This document shows, piece by piece, positions 1 through 7,300 of a stretch of DNA of 31,913 nt. Within the stretch, counting starts at the first letter, position 1. Every line of letters starts with the position of its first letter. The notes below the pieces were generated by a model that worked only from the letters and a program-made list of their open reading frames with translations, did no database searches and was not told the origin of the DNA. Source of the DNA: a virus. The stretch spans positions 1 to 31,913 of IMG/VR virus record IMGVR_UViG_3300023174_000452; one strand, written 5' to 3'. A program made the translations under genes and the position numbers.

Positions 1-1
1 T

Positions 2-739
2 GGAGATATTGTTATTGAAGACAATCTACAGATTGAACGTCCATATGTTGATCCAAATACTTTAGGAACAACAGCAACAGAAATAGCAGAATATAAACAA
101 CACGAATTTTTGGCTAGAGCAATTATTGATTCAATAGTTAATGGATTTTATTATAGACGTAATTACCTAGAAGTTGTAGGACAAGAAACAGACTATATTC
201 CTCTTTGGGATAGAACACATAAAATTTTAAAGGCATATGAAAATGCAGAACTAGTATATGATACAAGTGACGCAGATGGTCCAGCACTTGGAGACTTTAA
301 TTATATTATCACAAAAGATAAAACAGCAATTACAAAAGATCCTGTTCAAGCAACAGACTCATTAAATAGAGCAGAAAGACGCCCATCAAGAATTCCTTTG
401 GCAGTCTCTGACTCATACGCATTATTTGATACAGGAGACAGCGGAAACACACAGACAATTACCCCTGGTGTAGGATTCCAACAAGGTACAGACTATATTT
501 TCTTACTTGAAACTGGATATAAAGTTGTACCCATTGATATTCAAGATGCAACTAAACTGTTAATTGATGATATTAAGTGTGGGAAATTAGATTACTATAA
601 AAGATATGTAAAGAATTATAGTACTGATCAATTTAAGATTGAATATGATAAGAGAATGATTGAGGGTACTGGAAATATTATTGTAGACAAGATTTTGTCT
701 AAATATGTTAATAATATTGTTCGTCCTGGAGTGTTGTAA
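2..739 (+). CDS. Head-tail adaptor (connector) protein, 5' partial
   Basis: The frame is open from base 2, so the gene begins before the window; a TTG at 110 lies inside the open frame and is not a convincing start. About 245 residues are visible. The N-terminal visible part is helical (EFLARAIIDSIVNGFYYRRN) and is followed by a beta-rich middle and a C-terminal helical segment with KCGKLDYYKRYV and TGNIIVDKILSKYV. This pattern resembles the gp6-like head-tail adaptors of long-tailed phages, which form the ring beneath the portal and prepare the head for tail joining. Its place ahead of head-closure, gp10-like and tail-terminator genes supports the call. The stop overlaps the next ATG by one base (TAATG), so translation is probably coupled. 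Family assignment is by pattern and synteny. Confidence 0.6.
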   Translation, partial: GDIVIEDNLQIERPYVDPNTLGTTATEIAEYKQHEFLARAIIDSIVNGFYYRRNYLEVVGQETDYIPLWDRTHKILKAYENAELVYDTSDADGPALGDFNYIITKDKTAITKDPVQATDSLNRAERRPSRIPLAVSDSYALFDTGDSGNTQTITPGVGFQQGTDYIFLLETGYKVVPIDIQDATKLLIDDIKCGKLDYYKRYVKNYSTDQFKIEYDKRMIEGTGNIIVDKILSKYVNNIVRPGVL

Positions 740-1188
740 TGACTGTATGTGAAATTACAGATTTCATGTATCCAATGAAGGCAGATATATATTTTCCAAT
801 CCTTGCCCAAGGCGACTATGGACAACCTAAAAAAGACTGGGTATACGACAGAACAATTATATGTAATGCAACACCAGTAGGGGGAGCAGGAACTGAAGAT
901 ATAAAGCCAGAAGCATTTTTGCAATATGAAAATAAACTAATTGCACGAACAAGTAATGATCCAAGACTATCATCTAATGGTTCATACAATGCAATAACGA
1001 ACATACTGATTACAAACATCAGAACCGCAAATGATTTGGTTATATATAAAGAAACTGCAGGCGCTAGATCTGGTAGAGGAACTATTTATGAAATAGCAAC
1101 TGTAGAGCCTTTTACTGGGCCATTTGGAAATATAGAATATTATAAAATGCTCTGGCGCAGAACTGAGAATCAAACGGTAGGCGACTAA
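739..1188 (+). CDS. Head closure / head-tail stopper protein
   Basis: A 149-residue, mainly beta-strand protein. It opens with a short hydrophobic stretch and MKADIYFPILAQGDYGQPKK, the kind of start seen in small head-closure (stopper) proteins that plug the connector channel after DNA packaging. Size fits that family (about 100-150 residues). It starts within the TAATG at the end of the adaptor and ends in another TAATG shared with the next gene, so adaptor, stopper and gp10-like genes form a tightly coupled neck operon. No catalytic motif is visible. The assignment rests mostly on gene order (adaptor, stopper, gp10-like, tail terminator, tail tube), which is well conserved in siphophages; sequence alone would support only 'phage structural protein'. 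Confidence 0.5.
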   Translation: MTVCEITDFMYPMKADIYFPILAQGDYGQPKKDWVYDRTIICNATPVGGAGTEDIKPEAFLQYENKLIARTSNDPRLSSNGSYNAITNILITNIRTANDLVIYKETAGARSGRGTIYEIATVEPFTGPFGNIEYYKMLWRRTENQTVGD

Positions 1189-1865
1189 TGATAGTCACAA
1201 TGAACTCTAAAAGTTTTGAAATGCAAATGAATAACATAGTTAATTATTCCTTTGGTTTTTTAGAAGGAGTTCAAAAAGGTAAAAAAATATTTCTTGATAA
1301 ACTTGGCAAAGGTGTAATACAGGCCCTTGCTCAATACGTTGATGTTGAGGCAAGATCTAATCCAAAAGCATTACATCACGTTTATGAATGGAATCAAACT
1401 GGAAGCCCTACATCTAGGTTGTTTGATCTTAATTATACAGTTAGCAATCTTGGACTATCAATTAACTCTACATTTAGACAATCAAGAAGTGTATCAGAAA
1501 ACATGACAGTGCCTTTTTATAATAAAGCCAAGATTATGGAAAATGGAATTCCAGTTACAATTTCACCTACTAGATCACAAGTTTTAAAATTTAGTGGTCC
1601 AAATGGAGATGTTTTTACTAAGAAACCAATTAAAGTTGATTCTCCAGGAGGAGATGCAGTATTTGGCAGTTTTGAATCAACAGTTGATATTTTTATTTCA
1701 AGATATTTTAAACAATCATTTTTAAAAGCATCTGGACTTTATGAATATATTAAAAAACCAACATTATATAAAAAGAATCTAAAATCTGGATCAAGAATGG
1801 GAAGAAGCAAAGGTATTGAAACTGGATTTAAATGGATTGCCAATGCAACAATTGGAGTAGAATAG
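1188..1865 (+). CDS. HK97 gp10-like neck / tail completion protein
   Basis: A 225-residue basic protein. The N-terminal half has a long amphipathic helix (about residues 20-60) and a conserved-looking HHVYEWNQTG segment near residue 62; the middle is beta-rich and the C-terminus is rich in Lys and Arg. In siphophages the gene between the stopper and the tail terminator usually encodes the HK97-gp10-like protein that helps join head and tail, and the length and location match. The start is the ATG in TAATG at 1188; a second in-frame ATG occurs at codon 5. Four bases separate its stop from the next ATG. No enzyme motif is visible, and I have not recognised a specific named family beyond this positional call. 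Confidence 0.45.
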   Translation: MIVTMNSKSFEMQMNNIVNYSFGFLEGVQKGKKIFLDKLGKGVIQALAQYVDVEARSNPKALHHVYEWNQTGSPTSRLFDLNYTVSNLGLSINSTFRQSRSVSENMTVPFYNKAKIMENGIPVTISPTRSQVLKFSGPNGDVFTKKPIKVDSPGGDAVFGSFESTVDIFISRYFKQSFLKASGLYEYIKKPTLYKKNLKSGSRMGRSKGIETGFKWIANATIGVE

Positions 1866-1869
1866 ACCT

Positions 1870-2439
1870 ATGACTATATTAACAGATACTGGATTTCCAC
1901 CAACATTTTTAAATGGATACATTCTTTCAGAATTGGCTCATTATAATTTAATTGCTGAAGCAGACCTACTTAATCCAAGCCCAATGGTTCCAGCACAGTT
2001 TCCAACAAACATTGAAGATTTATACAATGACAACATTGTAATAAGACAAACAGAAAGTCCACTGTTGGTTGTGTATGACAGACTTATGAGGTTTAGGCCA
2101 ACGCCATTCTATGCTCGTAAAAGAGAACAATTAATATATTTCTTGTATTCAACAGATGTTGGAAAATTGATAGACTCTGTTCGTGTAATATCTAATGCCC
2201 TTGATCGTGAAGATTCATCAGCGCAAGATATCAACTCCTGGGCTATTGCAAATCCAGTCCTAAACTCTCAAGGGGATACAATTCCATACAACATCTTCTT
2301 TCACAACACTAGGGTCTATCAAGCAGATGAAAGTAGAGACGTTGCAGAGTTAGCCTCAGCAAGAACCCTTTTTGTCAATAAGATTATTGTTGAGTATGAC
2401 TACCATATAAAAACAGAGGCCGATTCTAGATATACATAA
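1870..2439 (+). CDS. Tail terminator protein
   Basis: A 189-residue alpha/beta protein, last gene of the neck operon and directly before the tail tube gene. Tail terminators cap the growing tube once the tape-measure length is reached and form the interface to the neck. The C-terminal half ends in a strand pattern (LFVNKIIVEYDYHIK), as expected for a protein with the gpU-type fold, and the segment around residues 57-80 (VIRQTESPLLVVYDRLM) is a plausible core strand-helix unit. It starts four bases after the preceding stop without a strong Shine-Dalgarno sequence, so translational coupling is likely. The identification is positional: it could also be another tail-completion protein. Confidence 0.5.
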   Translation: MTILTDTGFPPTFLNGYILSELAHYNLIAEADLLNPSPMVPAQFPTNIEDLYNDNIVIRQTESPLLVVYDRLMRFRPTPFYARKREQLIYFLYSTDVGKLIDSVRVISNALDREDSSAQDINSWAIANPVLNSQGDTIPYNIFFHNTRVYQADESRDVAELASARTLFVNKIIVEYDYHIKTEADSRYT

Positions 2440-2446
2440 AAGGCAG

Positions 2447-2452
2447 TATAAT
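2447..2452 (+). promoter_or_regulatory. Promoter -10 candidate for the major tail protein
   Basis: A perfect TATAAT sits in the 72-base gap before the tail tube gene. No clear -35 box is seen 16-18 bases upstream. Initiation about seven bases downstream would give a leader of roughly 50 bases carrying a strong Shine-Dalgarno sequence (AAAGAGGTGA, 2496-2504) before the ATG at 2512. The gap, the consensus hexamer and the expected high output of this gene fit together; the site itself is a prediction. Confidence 0.45.
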
Positions 2453-2511
2453 TAGTTTTGAGGAAACACGCCAAACAACTTAATAATACTTTATGAAAGA
2501 GGTGAACAAAT

Positions 2512-3144
2512 ATGCCATATAGCCGTGGTACGTCAAATAACATTATCGTTGGTGCAGCAGCACTTTTTGTTGCGGATACAACACTTACTCCAGGTACACT
2601 GGAAGGTTTTGATTCAAGCGAGTCTTTTAAGACTACGCTTTCAGCACAAGCAGATTACACCAACGTAGGTTACACCATGAACGGTCTTGAACTACAATTC
2701 CAACCTGATTTCGGTGAGGTTGCAGTTGATCAGATTCTTGACGTTGCAAAACTATATAAGCAAGGTATGCAAGTTAATCTTGCTACCGCTTTTGCTGAAG
2801 CAACATTAGAAAACTTGCTTCTTGCACTAGCATTCAAAGAGACACAACTTACAGGAAACAAGGCAGCATCTACAGGTAAGACACTTAATCTATCTGCAGG
2901 TGAACTTGGAGAATGTCCAGTAGAACGAGGAATCGTTGCTGTTGGACCAGGAACTGGAGACTGTGACGCATCTGATTCTATTGAACGTGTTTACACAGCA
3001 TACCGTGCTCTCTCAATTGAGAATGTAACAGTATCTGCTAAGCGTGACGAAGCATCAATGTTTGAAGTTTCATTCCGTCTTCTTCCTGAAGACACATCTG
3101 GATCCTATGGTAAGATCGTAGATCGTACTTGGGGACAGTCATAA
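2512..3144 (+). CDS. Major tail protein (tail tube)
   Basis: A 210-residue beta-rich protein in the tail-tube position, between the tail terminator and the tail-assembly chaperones. It begins MPYSRGTSNNIIVGAAALFVAD, with a stretch around residue 58 (LELQFQPDFGEVAVDQI) and a C-terminal strand pair (VSAKRDEASMFEVSFRLLPED) typical of tube subunits, which stack as hexameric rings around the tape measure. It has the best-supported start in the region (AAAGAGGTGA at 2496-2504). Codon use differs from its neighbours: six of seven arginines are CGT and none is AGA or AGG, and Leu CTT is frequent, as expected for a very highly expressed gene. It is a single-gene unit, with a -10 element before it and a terminator after it. 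Family sequence was not searched, but position and style make the call strong. Confidence 0.8.
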   Translation: MPYSRGTSNNIIVGAAALFVADTTLTPGTLEGFDSSESFKTTLSAQADYTNVGYTMNGLELQFQPDFGEVAVDQILDVAKLYKQGMQVNLATAFAEATLENLLLALAFKETQLTGNKAASTGKTLNLSAGELGECPVERGIVAVGPGTGDCDASDSIERVYTAYRALSIENVTVSAKRDEASMFEVSFRLLPEDTSGSYGKIVDRTWGQS

Positions 3145-3159
3145 TCTAACTTTAGATTA
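3142..3159. repeat. Perfect inverted repeat across the tail-tube stop codon
   Basis: TAATCTAA, a two-base centre CT, then TTAGATTA: two perfect 8-base arms, the left one including the stop codon of the tail tube gene. As RNA it would fold as a short A/U-rich hairpin, and as DNA it is a compact dyad. It lies nine bases upstream of the main terminator hairpin. It could be an accessory 3' structure or a protein-binding site; it could also be chance in AT-rich DNA. Confidence 0.5.
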
Positions 3160-3167
3160 ACTAAAGG

Positions 3168-3193
3168 CCCACTTCTAACGAGGTGGGTTTTTT
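3168..3193 (+). terminator. Rho-independent terminator after the major tail gene
   Basis: CCCACTT (3168-3174), loop CTAACG, then AGGTGGG (3181-3187) gives a seven-pair stem with one T-G pair, followed at once by six T residues (3188-3193) and then a further T-rich run. This is a classic intrinsic terminator and the only clear one in the window. It closes the tail-tube transcript, so the chaperone genes need read-through or their own promoters. Confidence 0.88.
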
Positions 3194-3203
3194 GTTTTGT
3201 CTA

Positions 3204-3212
3204 TGATAGAAT
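3204..3212 (+). promoter_or_regulatory. Extended -10 promoter candidate, long tail chaperone
   Basis: TGA followed by TAGAAT forms a TGN-TANNNT extended -10 element directly after the terminator. Initiation about seven bases downstream would start the RNA near 3219, only about three bases before the ATG at 3222, so the transcript would be almost leaderless with no room for a Shine-Dalgarno sequence. Confidence 0.45.
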
Positions 3213-3221
3213 AGAAAGATT

Positions 3222-3917
3222 ATGGCAACAACTGTTTATCAAAGTAAAATAATAAATCTAATTGATGGTTCAGAATTAGAAATAACTCCATTAAAAATAA
3301 AATATTTACGTGAATTTATGGAGGCGTTTGAAGATGTTAAATTAACAAAAAATGATGACGAAGCCATAGAGAATTTGGTTGAGTGTGTAAGAATAGCAAT
3401 GAAACAATACTATCCAGAAATATCAAAAACAAAAGAAGCCGTAGAAGATAGTTTTGATATGCCAACAATTTATAAAATATTAGATGTTTCTGCTGGAATT
3501 AAAATTAATCAAAAATCAGAAGAGCCTGTAAAGGATCAAGCAACAGATAGTGGAGCAACATGGTCAGACTTGGATCTTGCAAAAATAGAATCTGAGGTTT
3601 TTTTATTGGGTATTTGGAAAGATTATAAAGAATTAGAAGAATCATTATCTATGCCAGAACTAATGGCAACTCTATCAAGTCGTAGAGAACTTGATTATGA
3701 AGAGAAAAAATTTCTTGCAGCAATTCAGGGTGTAGATTTAGATAAAGAGGCTGGATCTAGCAGGGGACAAAAAGAATGGGAAGATTTAAAGGCAAGAGTA
3801 TTCAGTAAAGGTGCAACAAATGATAGCAATGATATCTTAGCACTTCAAGGACAAAATGCAAGGCAAGCAGGGTTTGGAATTGGTATGGGTCTTGATTATG
3901 AAGACCTTAGAAAATAG
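3222..3917 (+). CDS. Tail assembly chaperone, long (GT-like) form
   Basis: A 231-residue protein with two parts. Residues 1-95 are paralogous to the next gene product (about 43 of 96 aligned positions identical by my hand alignment, sharing MATT, LIDG, PLKI, IAMKQY, PT.YKI and G.K). Residues about 108-180 form the extra helical domain seen in long chaperones (SDLDLAKIESEVFLLGIWKD, then ELMATLSSRRELDYEEKKFL), followed by a Gly/Gln-rich tail. In lambda the long form GT arises by a -1 frameshift at the end of G and bridges the tape measure and tube subunits. Here the long form is one uninterrupted frame with its own start. No good Shine-Dalgarno sequence precedes it. Arginine codons are mainly AGA/AGG, unlike the short form, which suggests lower expression. 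Confidence 0.75.
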   Translation: MATTVYQSKIINLIDGSELEITPLKIKYLREFMEAFEDVKLTKNDDEAIENLVECVRIAMKQYYPEISKTKEAVEDSFDMPTIYKILDVSAGIKINQKSEEPVKDQATDSGATWSDLDLAKIESEVFLLGIWKDYKELEESLSMPELMATLSSRRELDYEEKKFLAAIQGVDLDKEAGSSRGQKEWEDLKARVFSKGATNDSNDILALQGQNARQAGFGIGMGLDYEDLRK

Positions 3918-3925
3918 CGTTTCTA

Positions 3926-3956
3926 TGCTATAATTGCTATTAACCTATAGGAGGAA
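3926..3956 (+). promoter_or_regulatory. Extended -10 promoter and strong RBS, short tail chaperone
   Basis: TGC-TATAAT (3926-3934) is a perfect extended -10 element in the 42-base gap before the short chaperone. The same 11 bases (TGCTATAATTG) recur at 27784-27794. Initiation near 3941 would leave a short leader containing TAGGAGGAA (3948-3956), close to an ideal Shine-Dalgarno sequence, three bases before the ATG at 3960. No obvious -35 box is seen. The pair of strong signals predicts much higher output than for the long form. Confidence 0.6.
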
Positions 3957-3959
3957 ATA

Positions 3960-4289
3960 ATGGCAACAACTACGCATGAGGAACAAATTCTTACGCTAAT
4001 TGATGGCACAAAGGTTACAGTACGTCCTCTAAAAATCTCTCTACTTCGTCCATTTATGAAGAAGTTTGAGGGTGTGGGAGCAGTGGCGGATAACAATGAA
4101 AAATCTATGGACATTCTTATGGAATGTGTTCAGATTGCAATGAAACAATATAAGCCAGAACTCTCAGAAGACGTTTCAAAGTTAGAAGAGATTGTTGATC
4201 TTCCAACTGTTTACAAGATTGTTGAAGCAGCATCAGGTGTAAAACTTGCTGAAGTTTCAGACGTTCTTGGCGTAACTATGGCTGAATAA
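3960..4289 (+). CDS. Tail assembly chaperone, short (G-like) form
   Basis: A 109-residue, largely helical protein that matches only the first 95 or so residues of the preceding gene. Short chaperones coat the tape measure and are needed in large excess over the long form. Its features fit that: excellent ribosome binding site (TAGGAGGAA), consensus -10 element, both arginines CGT and leucines mostly CTT/CTA. It ends 21 bases before the tape measure gene. There is no open frame extending past its stop that could give a frameshift product: the next gene starts at 4311 with an unrelated sequence. The chaperone call follows from position (immediately upstream of the tape measure) and from the paralogy with the long protein. 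Confidence 0.75.
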   Translation: MATTTHEEQILTLIDGTKVTVRPLKISLLRPFMKKFEGVGAVADNNEKSMDILMECVQIAMKQYKPELSEDVSKLEEIVDLPTVYKIVEAASGVKLAEVSDVLGVTMAE

Positions 4290-4310
4290 TTTAAAGAGGT
4301 ATGGAACTAA

Positions 4311-7300
4311 ATGGCTGATGTTAATGCAAATATTGACATTAATATTGATTCATCTGCTGCATTAGCACAGTTAAAATCTCTCCAACGACAGATTGCACAG
4401 TTCCATACCTCAATAGCCAAATCAAGTGAAACGGCAGCACTTGCACAAAAAAGTTTACAAAAAAATCTTTTAAGTAGTATAAATTCTATCGGTGCTTTTT
4501 CAGCCGAGATGCGAACAGTTAAAACATCTGCAGAATCATTTACGCATGCATTAGAGTCAAACAAATTTTCAATGCGAGAATACTTCCGTTATGCGGGAGC
4601 ATCAACAAAAACATTTGGTCGTCTGTTTAAAACAGAGTTTGACACAATTGGCAAAGTAGCAGAAGAACGTGTAAAAAGACTACAAACACAATATATTAAA
4701 ATGGGCCGTGATACAAACGGCACAATGAAAGCAATGGCTATTATGCCAACTCAACTTAATATGGATGATTATGGAACACAGGTTCAATTAACAGCACAAA
4801 AACAAGCATTATTTAATCAATTAATGAAACAAGGATCTACCAATCTTTTAAATTTTGGTAAAAATACACAGTGGGCTGGTCGTCAGTTGATGGTTGGTTT
4901 TACTCTTCCATTAGTTGCATTTGGAAGCACTGCATCAAAAGCCTTTATGGATATGGAAACTCAAGCATTAAAATTTAGAAAAGTTTATGGAGATTTATTT
5001 ACAACTCCAGCACAAAGTAACGAAGCACTTGCTGGAGTTAAAGAACTTGCCAACTCATTTACAAAATATGGTGTTGCAGCATCTCAAACGGTAGGACTTG
5101 CAGCAGATGCAGCAGCAGCAGGTTTTCAAGGATTAGATTTACAAGCACAAACTAAAGAAGCAACAAGGCTTGCTGTTCTTGGTCAAATTGATCAGCAACA
5201 GGCTCTTCAAACAACTATTGCATTACAAAATGCTTTTAGTATTTCATCACAAGATCTTGCATCTAATATTGATTTTTTAAACGCTGTAGAAAACCAAACT
5301 GTAACATCTCTTGATGATATTACAACAGCAATTCCAAAAGTTGCTCCAGTAATTCAACAATTAGGTGGTAACGTAAAAGATCTTGCATTCTTCTTAACAG
5401 CAATGAAAGAAGGTGGAATAAATGCATCAGAAGGCGCTAACGCACTTAAATCTGGTCTTGCATCTTTAATCAATCCAACTAAAAAAGCATCAGATATGCT
5501 TGCATCATATGGAATTAATGCAAAGGCTATTGTTGATAACAATAAAGGTGATCTTAAAGCAACAGTTATTGGCTTTGCAGAAGCATTAAATAAATTAGAT
5601 CCACTGGCAAGAGCAAGAGCAATTGAACAAATGTTTGGTAAATTTCAGTTTGCTCGTCTATCAACATTATTTGCTAACGTAGCAAAAGATGGAAATCAAG
5701 CATCTCGTGTTCTTGATTTAGCAAATGCTTCTGTTGAGCAACTTTCAGCATTATCTGAAAAAGAATTAGGAATGACTGCTGACTCTGCAATGAATAAATT
5801 TAAAAAGAGCGTTGAAGATTTAAAGGTAGCCCTTGTTCCAGTTGGCCAGGCATTTTTACAAGCAGCAACTCCAATAGTTGAATTTGTTGGAAATATTCTT
5901 GAAAAATTTGGCAAACTTTCAGACGGAACAAAAAAAGTAATTACCCTGCTAACAGTAGGAATAGGTGCTGCAGGACCAATACTTCTTATGACATTTGGCT
6001 TGCTTGCTAATGGTCTTGCAAACATTATAAAATTATTTTTAACTCTTCGTGGTGGATATCTAAGATTAACTGGTCAAACACAAGTTCTTGGTGAACAAAC
6101 ACAGTACATGACTATGGAACAGTTAGATGCTGCAGCAGCAGCACACTCTCTTAATCAAACACATGCTAATTTAACACAAACATTTACAGCAGAAACATCA
6201 GCAGTTAAACAACTTGTTCTTGCTTATGAATCCGCTATTAAGGCTTCATCAAGTTTTGCAATGGCAAATCCAGGAATGATGATGCCAATCAAGGGACGTA
6301 AAAAGTTTGCAAAGGGTGGTGTTGTTCCAGGATCTGGAAATGGAGACACAGTTCCAGCAATGCTTACACCTGGAGAAGTGGTTGTTCCAAAAGGTATTGC
6401 TAAAGAAAATATGGGATTACTTGCATCATTATTTTCTGGCAAGGTTGCAAGTAGATATGCAAAAGGTACATTAAATGTAGGTGGAAAAGCAGTTGAAATG
6501 AATTTTAATTCTGCTGGAGCGCTTGGACAAATACAATCAGTAATTAATAAAATTTTGTCTGGAGGAACAGAGTTAACCGATGCAGAAGGTATAGTTGCAG
6601 AAACATTAGTTAGAGTTGCAGATGATTCTAAAGTTAGTTTTAGATCATTTATAAAAGAATTAGATATTGTAACTCATTCTTTAGAAAATGTACAATTAAA
6701 AGAATCAGTTGTTGGAGCAAGAAAATATAGTGCAAAAAAGGCTGGAATTACAGCAAGTATTCCAGAACAAATGGCAAGCCGTGGCGCTGCAGGTGCAGAA
6801 GAAGTAGCAAGAGCAAATGCTGCAGCAGAAGCAGTATATAAAGAATATCAAAACCTTGGTATTACTGGCAGCAAACTAAATGAGGCACTTCAAATTGACA
6901 GAGCACATGTTATTGAAATTGTAAATGCAGAAAAAAGATATGGTGAAGCATGGCAAGAAAATGCATTTGTTGTTCAAACCCACGCTGAAAATGAATTAAG
7001 CCAATCTCTTACATATGAAAGAAATCAAAAAGCATATCTAACTGCATTATCTAAAGTAGATGCAACAGATCAAGAAAAAAATGTTCTTCAAGAAAAAATT
7101 ACAAAAAATCTTGCATTAACTGAAGATGAATTACAGATACAAGCAAAAGTATTAAAAGAAATGCTTGCAGATACTGCCCTTATGAAAACAACGTCTGCAG
7201 GACTTGCAACAACAGCAAAAGGCGCATTAGCAGCAGCAGGTGCTCGTGCTGCAATGGGACCTGCAAGCCCAGGTGTTGGTTCTAGAACTCCACAAGAATT

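Noticed and set aside
3222-4311. Programmed -1 frameshift joining the chaperone genes
   Set aside because: The long protein is one continuous frame, and after the short gene only 21 bases remain before the tape measure start, so there is no extension frame to shift into.
5696-6025. 109-residue open frame on the - strand
   Set aside because: Antisense shadow of the tape measure gene with no RBS and no recognisable motif.
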